Source: Pseudomonadota bacterium (GTDB taxonomy: Bacteria > Pseudomonadota > Alphaproteobacteria > Acetobacterales > Acetobacteraceae). Taken from it: a DNA stretch of 64,000 nt. The position numbers were made by a program, and so were the translations under genes. The stretch covers positions 124,001-188,000 of the forward strand of contig JAJZVV010000002.1 in assembly GCA_021845595.1 (NCBI GenBank), in the 5' to 3' direction. Under the pieces are notes generated by a model. It was not told the DNA's origin. It did no database searches and saw only the letters and a program-made list of their open reading frames with translations. Positions 21,087 through 30,251 of the stretch are shown here, piece after piece. Position 1 is the stretch's first letter. Every line of letters begins with the position of its first letter.

Positions 21087-21108
21087 CCTAAGGTGCCGGC
21101 ACCTTAGG
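21087..21108. promoter_or_regulatory. Perfect 22-bp palindrome between divergent cycM-like gene and kdsB
   Basis: CCTAAGGTGCC (21087-21097) is followed immediately by its exact reverse complement GGCACCTTAGG (21098-21108). It sits about 70 bp upstream of kdsB and 93 bp upstream of the cytochrome gene. A contiguous perfect dyad in a divergent promoter region suggests an operator; the regulator is unknown. Confidence 0.55.
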
Positions 21109-21176
21109 CAAACCCGTATGCGGCTTCAACCCATGGCCCTTGCTTCCGCGCCTTTCTCGTCTCCACCGCCACGGAT

Positions 21177-21914
21177 ATGACGCCGATCGTCGTCATTCCG
21201 GCGCGCATGGCGGCCTCGAGGCTGCCCGGCAAGCCGCTCGCCGACATTCAGGGGCGGCCGATGATCGTGCATGTGCTGGAGCGTGCGCGCGCCGCCGGGA
21301 TCGGCCCGGTGGTGGTGGCCTGCGCCGAGCCGGCCATCGCCGAAGCGGTGCGCGCGGCCGGAGGCGAGGCGGTGCTCACCGACCCGGGCCTTCCCTCCGG
21401 CTCGGACCGCGTCCACGCTGCGCTGGCCACGATCGATCCAGAGGCGCGGCACGACGTCGTGGTCAATCTCCAGGGCGATTTCCCGACCATCGAGCCCGGC
21501 GTGCTGCGCGCCGTTCTGGCGCCGCTGGACGACCCGGCCATCGACATCGCGACCCTGGTGGCGCCGATCGGCAGCGCCGCGGAGGCGGCGGCCGAACAGG
21601 TGGTGAAGGCGGCGTGCGCCTTCGCCGCCGATGAGCCGGTGGCGCCGGCGCTCTATTTCTCCCGTCTGCCGATCCCCTGGGGCGAAGGGCCGCGGTGGCA
21701 TCATATCGGCATCTACGCCTATCGCCGCGCCGCCCTCGCGCGCTTCGTGGCGCTGCCGGAGAGCGCGCTCGAGCGGCGCGAGCGGCTGGAGCAGCTGCGC
21801 GCGCTCGAGGCCGGCATGCGCATCGGCTGCGCCCGCATCGCCGAGGGACCGTTCGGCGTCGATACCCGAGACGACCTCGAACGCGCCCGGCGTCAGCTCG
21901 CCCCCGGCGCCTGA
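21177..21914 (+). CDS. kdsB: 3-deoxy-manno-octulosonate cytidylyltransferase
   Basis: 245 aa, ATG start. The nucleotidyltransferase N-terminus IVVIPARMAASRLPGKPL and downstream motifs GSDRVHAAL, VNLQGDFPTI and GIYAYRRAAL are diagnostic of KdsB. It activates Kdo with CTP for lipid A-Kdo transfer, so the host makes a Kdo-containing lipopolysaccharide. Length is normal. pheA follows after 43 bp and is probably cotranscribed. Confidence 0.94.
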   Translation: MTPIVVIPARMAASRLPGKPLADIQGRPMIVHVLERARAAGIGPVVVACAEPAIAEAVRAAGGEAVLTDPGLPSGSDRVHAALATIDPEARHDVVVNLQGDFPTIEPGVLRAVLAPLDDPAIDIATLVAPIGSAAEAAAEQVVKAACAFAADEPVAPALYFSRLPIPWGEGPRWHHIGIYAYRRAALARFVALPESALERRERLEQLRALEAGMRIGCARIAEGPFGVDTRDDLERARRQLAPGA

Positions 21915-21957
21915 CCCGGCGGCGCGCGCGGGAGCCGGCCTGCCAACAGGAGCGACC

Positions 21958-22812
21958 ATGCCAGACGTCATAGCCGAACGGGGCCCGATCGCGTTCCAGG
22001 GCCGTCCCGGGGCCTATTCCGACCTCGCCTGCCGGACCGCCTTCCCCGAGGTCGCGACCTTGCCGTGCGACACGTTCGAGGCGGCGATCGAGGCGGTGCG
22101 GGCCGGCACGGCGGAGGCGGCCATGCTGCCTTGCGAGAACAGCCTCGCCGGCCGCGTGCCCGACATCCATCACCTGCTGCCCGATTCGCAGCTGTTCATC
22201 GTCGGCGAGCATTTCCAGCGCGTCGAGCACTGCCTGCTCGCGCCGCACGGCGCGACGCTGCGCGGACTGAAGCGGGTGCACTCGCACGCGGTCGCGCTCG
22301 GCCAGGTGCGCCAGCTTCTGCGCGAGGCCGGGTTGCGGGCCGTGGTCGAGGCCGACACCGCCGGTTCGGCGCAGCTCGTGGCGGAGTGGAACAACCCCGA
22401 GGACGCCGCCATCGCCTCCGCGCTCGCCGCCGACATCTACGGCCTGGCCATCCTGCGGCACAATGTCGAGGACGCCGCCCACAACACCACGCGCTTCTAT
22501 ATCACGGCGCGCACACCGCACACGCCGCCCCCGGACGCTGCCGACGTGATGACCACCTTCGTCTTCCGCGTGCGCAACGTGCCCGCCGCGCTCTACAAGG
22601 TGCTCGGCGGTTTTGCGACCAACGGGGTGAACATCACCAAACTCGAAAGCTACATGCTCGGGGGCGAGTTCACCGCGACCCAGTTCCTGTGCGACGTGGA
22701 AGGCCACCCGGAGCAGCCGGCGCTGGCCCGGGCGCTGGAGGAGATGGCGTTCTTCTCACGCGAATCGCGCATCCTCGGGGTCTATCGCGCGGCGAACTTC
22801 CGGCGCCGCTGA
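21958..22812 (+). CDS. pheA: Prephenate dehydratase with ACT domain
   Basis: 284 aa from ATG 21958, preceded by AGGAG at about 21948. The N-terminal IAFQGRPGAYSDLA, the ENSLAGRV loop (60-67) and the catalytic TTRF motif (177-180) identify prephenate dehydratase. A C-terminal ACT regulatory domain (about 198-275; VPAALYKVLGGFATNGVN and LESYML) gives phenylalanine feedback control. There is no chorismate mutase domain, as usual in alphaproteobacteria. It converts prephenate to phenylpyruvate. Confidence 0.94.
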   Translation: MPDVIAERGPIAFQGRPGAYSDLACRTAFPEVATLPCDTFEAAIEAVRAGTAEAAMLPCENSLAGRVPDIHHLLPDSQLFIVGEHFQRVEHCLLAPHGATLRGLKRVHSHAVALGQVRQLLREAGLRAVVEADTAGSAQLVAEWNNPEDAAIASALAADIYGLAILRHNVEDAAHNTTRFYITARTPHTPPPDAADVMTTFVFRVRNVPAALYKVLGGFATNGVNITKLESYMLGGEFTATQFLCDVEGHPEQPALARALEEMAFFSRESRILGVYRAANFRRR

Positions 22813-22828
22813 GGCGCGGCCGAACCGC

Positions 22829-23836
22829 CTACGGGGTTTCCGGCGTGATCACGTTCTGTGGCCGCGGACCGAGCAGCGCGGCACGCATCGTCTCGGCCGA
22901 CTTCACCCGGATGTCCTGCCACGCCTCCGGCGTATGGAAGGCCGAATGCGGGGTGATGATGAGGCGGCCGTCGAGCCATGGCGCGCGCGCGCGATACGCC
23001 GCGAGCAGCGAGGGGATGGGCTCGACGGGCGGCTCGGCCGGCAGCACGTCGAGCCCGGCCGCGGCGATGTGGTCGGCGCGCAGCAGCCGCTCCAGTGCGT
23101 CGAGATCGAGGATCGGCCCGCGCGCGGTATTCACCACGATCGCGTGCCGGGGCAGCCGCGACAGCGCCGCGAAGTCCAACATTCCCCGCGTCTCGGGGGT
23201 CAGCGGCGTGTGTATGGAGAGCGTGTCGCTGTGCGCCAGCAGCTCCTCGAGCGAACGCGCGCGCTCGATGCCGAGGGCGCGCTCGACCCCGTTGGGCTGG
23301 TAGGGGTCATAGGCCATCACCCGCGCTCCGAACGCCTTGGCGCGGAGCGCGACGGCGGTGCCGATGCGGCCGAGGCCCAGAATTCCATAGCCCAGCGCAT
23401 CGCTGCGGCGGATCATCGGGTTGTCGATATAGATCCACGGCGCCGGCGGGTTGGCACGCTGCGCCTCGTGGTGCAGCAGCAGGCCCCGGCGCAGCGCCAG
23501 CGCGAGGGCGACGGCGTGGTCCGCGACCTCCGTGGTGCCGTAATCGGGAACGTTGCTCACCAGGATCTGGCGCGCGGCGGCGGCGGCGCGGTCGACGCGG
23601 TCGTAGCCGACGCCCATGCGCACGATGGCGCGCAGGCGCGTGAAGCGGGTGAGCGCCTCGGCGGGCAGAAAATGGCGAAACAGCATCAGCCCGTCGGCGC
23701 CGGCACAGTCCTCATCCGAGAGATCGGCGATGGTGGCGACATTGCGCACGCGCACCTCGACGCCGGGGCCGAAAATTTCGCGCTCCACCGAATCATCCGA
23801 ATACAGCGCCTCGGGATAGAGGACGGTGAAATCCAT
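22829..23836 (-). CDS. D-2-hydroxyacid dehydrogenase, CtBP-like
   Basis: 335 aa. NAD-binding motif GLGRIG at 154-159 and catalytic residues Arg239 (VNTARG), Glu268 (LPAEP) and His297 (ITPHSAF) are in the canonical order. The substrate-binding segment VRMGVGYDRVDRAAA and the variant DYGTTEVADHAVAL resemble C-terminal-binding-protein-like dehydrogenases. The physiological 2-hydroxyacid is unknown. It is divergent from the ThDP-enzyme operon with about 127 bp between starts, so it may act in the same pathway and share regulation. Confidence 0.86.
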   Translation of the reverse strand: MDFTVLYPEALYSDDSVEREIFGPGVEVRVRNVATIADLSDEDCAGADGLMLFRHFLPAEALTRFTRLRAIVRMGVGYDRVDRAAAAARQILVSNVPDYGTTEVADHAVALALALRRGLLLHHEAQRANPPAPWIYIDNPMIRRSDALGYGILGLGRIGTAVALRAKAFGARVMAYDPYQPNGVERALGIERARSLEELLAHSDTLSIHTPLTPETRGMLDFAALSRLPRHAIVVNTARGPILDLDALERLLRADHIAAAGLDVLPAEPPVEPIPSLLAAYRARAPWLDGRLIITPHSAFHTPEAWQDIRVKSAETMRAALLGPRPQNVITPETP

Positions 23837-23963
23837 GCGCGGGCCTCCTGCTGCGGGGGGCGCATCCTGCGGAGCCGTCGGCGGCGGCGCAAGGGAGGGG
23901 GTGGGTTTGCCAGCGCCGGGGCGGGCGAGGCAGTCTGGGCGCGCAGTGCAGGAGGATCAGTCC

Positions 23964-25502
23964 ATGAACGGCGCCGAAAGCCTGGTGCGGACGTTGCTGG
24001 CGAGCGGGGTCGATACCTGCTTCGTCAATCCCGGCACGTCGGAGATGCATTTCGTCGCCGCCCTCGATCGGGTCGGCGGCATGCGCTGCGTGCTCGGACT
24101 GTTCGAAGGCGTCGTCAGCGGCGCCGCGGACGGCTATGCGCGCGTCACCGGCCGGCCGGCCGCGACGCTGTTCCATTGCGGGCCGGGCCTCGCCAATGCG
24201 CTGGCGAATCTGCACAACGCGCGCCGCGCGCAGTCGCCCATCGTCAACATCGTCGGTGACCAGGCGACGCATCACCGTCCGCTCGATGCGCCCCTGACCG
24301 CCGATACGGAGGGCTGGGCGCGACCGGTCTCGGGGTTCGTGCGCACGGCCGCCGAGGCCGCCCGGGTGGGCGCCGAAGCGGCCGCCGCGGTGGCAGCGGC
24401 ACGCACGCCGCCGGGCCAGATCGCAACCCTGATCCTGCCCGCCGACACCGCCTGGACCGAGGGCGGCGTGGTCGCCGCGCCGGTGCCGGTTCCGCCGGCA
24501 CAGGCGGCCGACCCGTTCGCCATCGTGCAGGCCGCGTCCGTGCTGCGCCGGGGCGAGGAGACGCTGATCCTGCTCGGCGGCGCGGCCCTGCGCGCCGAGC
24601 CACTGGCGCTGGCCCATCGCATCTCGGTCGCGACCGGGGCGGCCCTGCTGGCGCCGATGTCGAACGCGCGCATCGAGCGCGGGCAGGGCAGGGTGCCGGT
24701 CGAGCGCGTCTTCTACCCGGTGGATGCCGCGGTGAAGCAGCTGGCGCGTTTCCGCCATGTGATCCTCGTCGGGGCGAGCGAGCCGGTGGCGTTTTTCGGC
24801 TATCCCGGCAAGCCGGGCCGGCTGCTCGCGCCCGGCTGCACGCTGCATGTTCTGGCCCGGCCGGAGCAGGATCTGCACGGCGCCCTGGCCGCGCTGGCCG
24901 ACGACCTCGGCGCGAAGCCGGTCGCGGCCCCGGACCCAGGGCCACGCCCGGAGCCGGCGCGCGGCGCGGTGGGGCCGGAGGCGGTGGCGCAGACGCTCGC
25001 GGCGCTGATGCCGGAGGGCACGGTGATCGTCGATGAGAGCATCAGTTTCGGCCGCGGTTTTTTCCGGGGCACCGCGGCGGCGCCGCCGCATGAGTGGCTG
25101 CAGATCGTCGGCGGTGCCATCGGCGCCGGGCTGCCGCTGGCCACCGGGGCGGCGGTCGGCGCACCGGGCCGGCGCGTCATCGGGCTGCAGGCCGACGGCT
25201 CGGCGATGTACACTTTGCAGGCGCTCTGGACGCAGGCGCGCGAGCGGTTGGATGTCACCACCATCCTGCTGTCCAACCGCAGATACGCCATCCTGCTGCA
25301 CGAACTTGCCAATGTCGGCGCCAATCCGGGGCGGACCGCGCTCGACATGCTGGACCTGTCCAACCCCGATCTGGACTGGGTGGCACTGGCCGGGGGCATG
25401 GGGGTGGAGGCCGCGCGGGCGGCCGACATGGAGTCACTCGCCGACCTGCTGGCCGCCTCCTGCCGCCGCCCCGGGCCGTTCCTCATCGAGCTGGCGATCT
25501 GA
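23964..25502 (+). CDS. Thiamine-diphosphate enzyme, acetolactate synthase/benzoylformate decarboxylase-like
   Basis: 512 aa, ATG 23964 with AGGAGG 9 bases upstream. It has the three-domain ThDP fold: PYR domain with Glu48 in GLFEGVVSGAADGYAR, a central domain, and a PP domain with ADGSAMYTLQAL and, about 25 residues later, LLSNRRYAIL. The ThDP motif normally reads GDG...NN; here it is ADG...SN, so the metal and diphosphate ligands deviate slightly. It is often annotated as acetolactate synthase large subunit, but no small subunit is nearby and the operon context (LivKHMGF-type transport, oxygenase) fits decarboxylation or carboligation of a 2-oxoacid in catabolism. Confidence 0.78.
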   Translation: MNGAESLVRTLLASGVDTCFVNPGTSEMHFVAALDRVGGMRCVLGLFEGVVSGAADGYARVTGRPAATLFHCGPGLANALANLHNARRAQSPIVNIVGDQATHHRPLDAPLTADTEGWARPVSGFVRTAAEAARVGAEAAAAVAAARTPPGQIATLILPADTAWTEGGVVAAPVPVPPAQAADPFAIVQAASVLRRGEETLILLGGAALRAEPLALAHRISVATGAALLAPMSNARIERGQGRVPVERVFYPVDAAVKQLARFRHVILVGASEPVAFFGYPGKPGRLLAPGCTLHVLARPEQDLHGALAALADDLGAKPVAAPDPGPRPEPARGAVGPEAVAQTLAALMPEGTVIVDESISFGRGFFRGTAAAPPHEWLQIVGGAIGAGLPLATGAAVGAPGRRVIGLQADGSAMYTLQALWTQARERLDVTTILLSNRRYAILLHELANVGANPGRTALDMLDLSNPDLDWVALAGGMGVEAARAADMESLADLLAASCRRPGPFLIELAI

Positions 25503-25509
25503 CCGGAGC

Positions 25510-25542
25510 GTGCGCCAATGACTGGCGCGCTTCTTGCTTCTG
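25510..25542 (+). terminator. Possible weak intrinsic terminator inside the operon
   Basis: An 8-bp stem (25510-25517 with 25523-25530, one G-T pair, 5-nt loop) is followed by the pyrimidine-rich TTCTTGCTTCT. It sits between the ThDP-enzyme stop and the binding-protein start and could reduce downstream transcription or cap an mRNA end. By-eye call only. Confidence 0.4.
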
Positions 25543-25582
25543 CGACGCGGGTCCTCACCCTGTTGGATCACGCAGGAGCATC

Positions 25583-26740
25583 ATGTCCCGTTTCCTTCCG
25601 CGGCTCGCCGCCGTCGCCGCATTGCTCGCCCTGCCAGCCGCCGCCGGTGCCGCCGAACCGATCCCCGTAGGGCTGGTCGCCGCTTTGTCCGGCCAGTCCG
25701 CCGTCTCCGGGGAGGCGATCACGCGCGGGCTCACCATTGCCATCGATGAGATCAACGCCGCCGGGGGCGTGCTCGGCCGGCCGCTCGTGCTGATCCGCCG
25801 CGACGACGAATCCAACCCCGGCAAGGGCGTGGCCGCGGCGCGCGAGCTGATCTATCGCGATCATGTCGCGGCCTTCTTCGGCGGCATCGACACGCCGGTC
25901 TCGATTGCCCTCGTACCGCTCGCCAACAAGGAAAAGACGCCGTTCCTGGGCGTGTGGGCGGCCGGGACCGGCATCACCCGCAACGGTGCCTCGCCGAATT
26001 TCGTCTTCCGCGTCTCCGCCGTTGACGCGCTGGTCGACGAACGGCTGCTGCGCTACGCCGCGACCGTCGCCAAGGCGCAGCATCCGGGGCTGATGCTGAT
26101 CAACAATCCCTGGGGCGAATCCAACCACAAGGGCCTCGACGCGGCGGCGAAGGCCGCCGGCATGAGCCTCGCCGGCGCGGAGAGTTTCGAGGTCGGCGAT
26201 GCCGACATGATTCCCCAGCTCACGCGCCTCAAGGGCGCCGGGGCGGACGCGATCATCCTGGTCGGCAACGCTGCGCCGGCCGCGGTGGTGATCCGCTCGC
26301 TCGACCGCATGGGATGGAGCGTGCCGGTGATCTCGCACTGGGGGATTTCCGGCGGCCGCTTCCCGGAGCTCGCCGGGCCTTCAGCGGAGAAGGTCGCCTT
26401 CGTGCAGACCTACAGTTTTTTCAAATCGGCGCCGAAAAGTGAGCAGGTTCTGGCGGCCCTGGAAAAGACCTATCCCACGATCAAGGGTCCAGAGGACGTG
26501 ATCGCGCCGGTCGGTACGGCCAACGCCTACGACGCGATGCACCTGCTGGCGCTTGCGATCGCGAAGGCGGGCTCGACCGATGGCCCGGCGATCCAGGCCG
26601 CGCTCGAGGCGCTGCCACCCTATGACGGGCTGATCAAGCGCTATGCCCCGGCCTTCACCGCGACCAATCATGATGCGCTCGGCGCCGACGACTACATCAT
26701 GGTGCACTTCGCCGGCGGCCGGATCGTGCCGGTGGAGTGA
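25583..26740 (+). CDS. Branched-chain amino acid-type ABC transporter substrate-binding protein
   Basis: 385 aa from ATG 25583 (AGGAG at 25574-25578). A Sec signal peptide of about 24 residues (LPRLAAVAALLALPAAAGA, then AEPIPVGLVAALSGQ) leads into a type I periplasmic binding fold typical of LivK/HAAT-family receptors: AIDEINAAGGVLGRPL, DDESNPGKGVAAARELI and GLMLINNPWGESN. Such receptors bind amino acids, but many relatives bind amides, urea or aromatic acids, so the ligand is open. First of the transporter genes; the permease begins 6 bp after it. Confidence 0.9.
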   Translation: MSRFLPRLAAVAALLALPAAAGAAEPIPVGLVAALSGQSAVSGEAITRGLTIAIDEINAAGGVLGRPLVLIRRDDESNPGKGVAAARELIYRDHVAAFFGGIDTPVSIALVPLANKEKTPFLGVWAAGTGITRNGASPNFVFRVSAVDALVDERLLRYAATVAKAQHPGLMLINNPWGESNHKGLDAAAKAAGMSLAGAESFEVGDADMIPQLTRLKGAGADAIILVGNAAPAAVVIRSLDRMGWSVPVISHWGISGGRFPELAGPSAEKVAFVQTYSFFKSAPKSEQVLAALEKTYPTIKGPEDVIAPVGTANAYDAMHLLALAIAKAGSTDGPAIQAALEALPPYDGLIKRYAPAFTATNHDALGADDYIMVHFAGGRIVPVE

Positions 26741-26746
26741 ACGCCG

Positions 26747-27619
26747 GTGCTGCTCGGCGCGTCCATCGTCAGCGGCTTGGCCATCGGCGCGATGTACGGG
26801 CTGCTGGCGCTCGGCTACCACGTCACCTGGGTGGTCTCGCGCAGCGTCAACTTCGCCCAGGGCAGCGTGATGATGCTGGGCGCGGTGCTCGCGTTCGCGC
26901 TTACGGTCGGCTTGGGCTGGCCGATGCCGGCGGCGCTGCTGGTGGCGCTCGCCGGCTGCGCCGCCTTCGGCGTCGTCCTCGAACGCGTCGCGGTGCGCCC
27001 GTTCCGCGCGCGCGGATCGGACTCCTGGCTGATGGCGACGGTGGCGGCGGGAATGCTGGTCGAGAATGCGGCCTTGTTCCTGTTCGGCAAGGAGCCGCGT
27101 GGCATGCCCTCCTCGCTCGCCGCCGCGCCGCTCACCCTCTTCGGCGTCGGCGTGCTGCCGTTGCAGATCGTCATCCTGGTGACCGGGATCGGGCTCGCCC
27201 TGGTCTTCGTGGCGGCGACGCGGGGCACGCCCTACGGCAAGGCGCTGCTCGCCGTGGTGCAGAATCCGCGTGCCGCCCAATTGATGGGCATTGATGCGGC
27301 CCGGGTCACGGTCTTTGCCTACGCTCTGTCCTCGGCGCTGGCCGGGCTCGCCGGCGTTCTCATCGCGCCCCTCTATTCCGTCTCCGCCGACATGGGATTC
27401 GTGTTCGGCATCAAGGGCTTTGCAGCCGCGATCCTGGGCGGGCTCGAAAATCCCTGGGGCGTCGTGCTGGCCGGGCTGCTGCTCGGTCTGGCGGAGGCGC
27501 TGACGACCGCGTTCGCCGGCTCGGCCGCGACAGTGATGGCCAGCTTCGGCCTCGTCATCCTGGCCCTATATCTGCGCCCGCACGGCCTGTTCGGCCGCGC
27601 CAGCGTGCGCAAGGTCTGA
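26747..27619 (+). CDS. LivH-like branched-chain amino acid ABC transporter permease
   Basis: 290 aa, GTG start 6 bp after the binding-protein stop. Eight or so hydrophobic segments are visible, with the family pattern GLAIGAMYGLLALGYHVTW and SVNFAQGSVMMLGA near the N-terminus and GFAAAILGGLENPWGVVLAGL near the C-terminus. It pairs with the LivM-like portion of the following fusion protein as the two membrane subunits. Confidence 0.92.
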   Translation: MLLGASIVSGLAIGAMYGLLALGYHVTWVVSRSVNFAQGSVMMLGAVLAFALTVGLGWPMPAALLVALAGCAAFGVVLERVAVRPFRARGSDSWLMATVAAGMLVENAALFLFGKEPRGMPSSLAAAPLTLFGVGVLPLQIVILVTGIGLALVFVAATRGTPYGKALLAVVQNPRAAQLMGIDAARVTVFAYALSSALAGLAGVLIAPLYSVSADMGFVFGIKGFAAAILGGLENPWGVVLAGLLLGLAEALTTAFAGSAATVMASFGLVILALYLRPHGLFGRASVRKV

Positions 27620-27625
27620 ACCGTC

Positions 27626-30139
27626 ATGGCGCGCGCATGGCGGGCGCCGGCCGGCGCGCTTCTGCTCGCGCTCGCGGCCGGCGCGCTGGCGTTCCGTCTC
27701 GACAGCTACCAGGCCTTCGTGCTCGGCGAGGTCGGCGTCACCGCGATCATCGGCATCGGCCTCAACGTCCTGATCGGCCTGTCCGGCCAGATGTCCATCG
27801 GCCATGTCGCCTTCCAGGCGGTCGGCGCCTATGCCGTCGCGCTGGTGACCAGCGCGTCACCGGCGCTCTTCTGGCCGGCGCTGGTGCTCGGGACGCTGCT
27901 CTCGGCTCTGATCGGCGGCCTGCTCGCCTTCCCCGCCGTGCGGCTTTCCGGGCCATATCTGGCGATGATCACCATCGCGGCGGCGTTCGTGATCGAGCAC
28001 GGCATCATCGGCTGGAAGGGGCTGACGGGTGGCGCCAGCGGCATCGCCAACGTCGCCGAGATGCCGCTGCCGTGGCCATACCAGGGCGGCGCCTCGGCGC
28101 AGGCCCTCGCGGCGGTGATCCTGGCCATCGCCGCCGCGCTGTTCGGCGCCTATGCGTGGTTTCGCACCAGCCGCACCGGTCTGGCGCTCGTCGCCGTGCG
28201 CGGCTCTGAGACCGCCGCCGCATCGGTCGGGCTCGACCCGGTGGCGCTGAAATGCCTGGCGTTCGCGCTGTCGGCCGGGCTGGCCGGGCTGGCGGGGGGA
28301 TTGTTCGCGCCGCTCGCCGGCTTCATCAGCCCGGAGACTTTCCCGCTCTCGGCATCGATCCTCTACGTCCTGGCGGTGATGATGGGTGGCGCCGGCGCCA
28401 CGCTGGGCCCGCTCTACGGCGCCCTGGTCGTCGTGGTGTTGCCGGAGATGCTGGCCGGGCTCGCCGAGTATCGCCTGCTCTTCGTCGGCGGCTTGCTGCT
28501 GATCGTTCTGCTGATCACCCCGGACGGCATCGCCGGAACGCTCGAGCGGGGGGTGCGGCGCTGGCGCCGGGCGCCGGCCTGCCAGCCGCCCGCGCCGCGG
28601 CTGGATCTGACTGCCTTCCTGGGCGATCAGGCGGCATGCCCTGGCGCTCCGGCGCTGGAGGCTGTCGGGCTCGCCATCGGCTTCGGCGGTCTGCGAGCGG
28701 TGGAGAATCTCTCGTTCATCGCCGCCGCGGGCGCGGTGACGGCGCTGATCGGCCCCAATGGCGCCGGAAAATCGACCGCGCTGAACCTGCTCAGCGGCTT
28801 CTATCGGGCTGATCGCGGCAGCATCCGGCTCGCCGGCAGGCTGGTCGCCGATCCCGCTGCCCGGCATCTGGCGCGAAGCGGGCTGGCGCGTGGCTTTCAG
28901 ACGGTTCTGCTGTTCGACGCGCTGAGCGCGGCGGAGAATGTGCTCGTCGCCCTGCATGGAAGCGGTGAGCGTTCGCGCGGCGCGGCGGAGCGGGCGATGC
29001 AGCTGCTACGCTGCGTCGGCTTCGAGGGCGATCCGACGGCTCCGGCCGCCGGCCTGGCGCAGCGCGAGCGCCGGCAGGTGGAGATCGCGCGCGCGCTGGC
29101 GCTGCGGCCGCGGGTGCTGCTGCTCGACGAGCCCGCCGCCGGGCTGACCGTGGCCGAGCGTGCGCCGCTCGGGGAGCTGATCCGCAGCATCGCCGCCGCC
29201 GGCGTCGCGGTGGTGCTGGTCGAGCATGATCTCAAGCTCGTGATGGGTCTCTCCGACCATGTCGTGGTGCTCGACCAGGGGCGCGTCATCGCGCAGGGCG
29301 GCCCCGAGGCGGTGCAAGCGAACCCGGCGGTACGCGTCGCCTATCTCGGCGGCGCCGCCGCGCCCGCGGCCGAGCGGCCCCCGGCCGCGGCGAGCGGGGC
29401 GGAAACCATGCTCAACGTCGTCGGACTGACCGCGGGCTATGGCGCGGCGGCCGTGGTGCGCGACGTTTCGTTCGATGTGCGCGCCGGCGAGATGCTCGCC
29501 ATCCTCGGCGCGAATGGCGCCGGGAAATCGACCCTTCTGGCAGCCATGGTCGGGCTGAAGCGGCCGCAGGCCGGCAGTGTGGAGCTTGCCGGGGCGGCGC
29601 TCAGCGGCCTGTCGGCCGCCGCCATCGCGGCCCGTGGGCTGGTGCTGGTGCCGGAGGGACGGCAGGTCTTCCCGGAACTGTCGGTGCTCGACAATCTGCG
29701 CCTCGGCGCCTTCGCGCGACGGGCCTGGCCGGAGGACGCCGAGCTGGAGGGGGTGTTCGCGCGTTTCCCGCGCCTGCGCGAGCGCGCCCGCCAGCGTGCC
29801 GGGCTGCTCTCTGGCGGCGAGCAGCAGATGCTCGCCATCGCCCGCGGCCTGCTCGCGCGGCCGCGCGTGCTGCTGCTCGACGAGCCCTCGCTCGGTCTGG
29901 CGCCGCAGGTGGCAGAACGCTTGTTCGCCGATCTGGCGCGGCTCGCCGCTGAGGGCCTGACGATGGTGCTGGTCGATCAGATGGCAAGCCTCGCCCTCAC
30001 CGTCGCCAACCGGGGGATCGTGCTCGAGAATGGCCGCATCGTCCGGTCCGGTGAGGCGGCGGTGCTGGCGGCCGACAGCGCGCTCGCCAGCGCCTATCTC
30101 GGCGGCGCGGTGCCGGGCAGCGAGGCATTGGTGCTCTGA
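27626..30139 (+). CDS. LivM-LivG-LivF fusion: permease plus two ATPases in one chain
   Basis: 837 aa in one uninterrupted frame. Residues 1 to about 310 are the LivM-like permease (NVLIGLSGQMSIGHVAFQ, LAMITIAAAFVIEHGI). About 344-575 is a LivG-type ATPase (Walker A GPNGAGKST 376-384, Walker B LLLDEP ending 503, EHDL), whose signature is degenerate: GLAQRERRQVEIARAL instead of LSGGQ-like. About 595-830 is a LivF-type ATPase (Walker A GANGAGKST 628-636, LSGGEQQMLAIARGLL at 728, LLLDEPSLGLAP). LivM-LivG fusions are known; a three-way fusion is uncommon. An ATG at 29408 exactly at the LivF boundary (Met595) could allow separate LivF synthesis. It imports an amino-acid-like solute with the two preceding genes. 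Confidence 0.92.
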   Translation: MARAWRAPAGALLLALAAGALAFRLDSYQAFVLGEVGVTAIIGIGLNVLIGLSGQMSIGHVAFQAVGAYAVALVTSASPALFWPALVLGTLLSALIGGLLAFPAVRLSGPYLAMITIAAAFVIEHGIIGWKGLTGGASGIANVAEMPLPWPYQGGASAQALAAVILAIAAALFGAYAWFRTSRTGLALVAVRGSETAAASVGLDPVALKCLAFALSAGLAGLAGGLFAPLAGFISPETFPLSASILYVLAVMMGGAGATLGPLYGALVVVVLPEMLAGLAEYRLLFVGGLLLIVLLITPDGIAGTLERGVRRWRRAPACQPPAPRLDLTAFLGDQAACPGAPALEAVGLAIGFGGLRAVENLSFIAAAGAVTALIGPNGAGKSTALNLLSGFYRADRGSIRLAGRLVADPAARHLARSGLARGFQTVLLFDALSAAENVLVALHGSGERSRGAAERAMQLLRCVGFEGDPTAPAAGLAQRERRQVEIARALALRPRVLLLDEPAAGLTVAERAPLGELIRSIAAAGVAVVLVEHDLKLVMGLSDHVVVLDQGRVIAQGGPEAVQANPAVRVAYLGGAAAPAAERPPAAASGAETMLNVVGLTAGYGAAAVVRDVSFDVRAGEMLAILGANGAGKSTLLAAMVGLKRPQAGSVELAGAALSGLSAAAIAARGLVLVPEGRQVFPELSVLDNLRLGAFARRAWPEDAELEGVFARFPRLRERARQRAGLLSGGEQQMLAIARGLLARPRVLLLDEPSLGLAPQVAERLFADLARLAAEGLTMVLVDQMASLALTVANRGIVLENGRIVRSGEAAVLAADSALASAYLGGAVPGSEALVL

Positions 30140-30251
30140 CATCGCCCGCCGGTTCCGGACGGGCCAGAGCATCGGCTTGAGTGGGTCGACTGATCCAGAC
30201 GCCGCCTCGGAACGGGAGCAGCGGCCGGATCGTACTGACGGGAGGTTGCGC

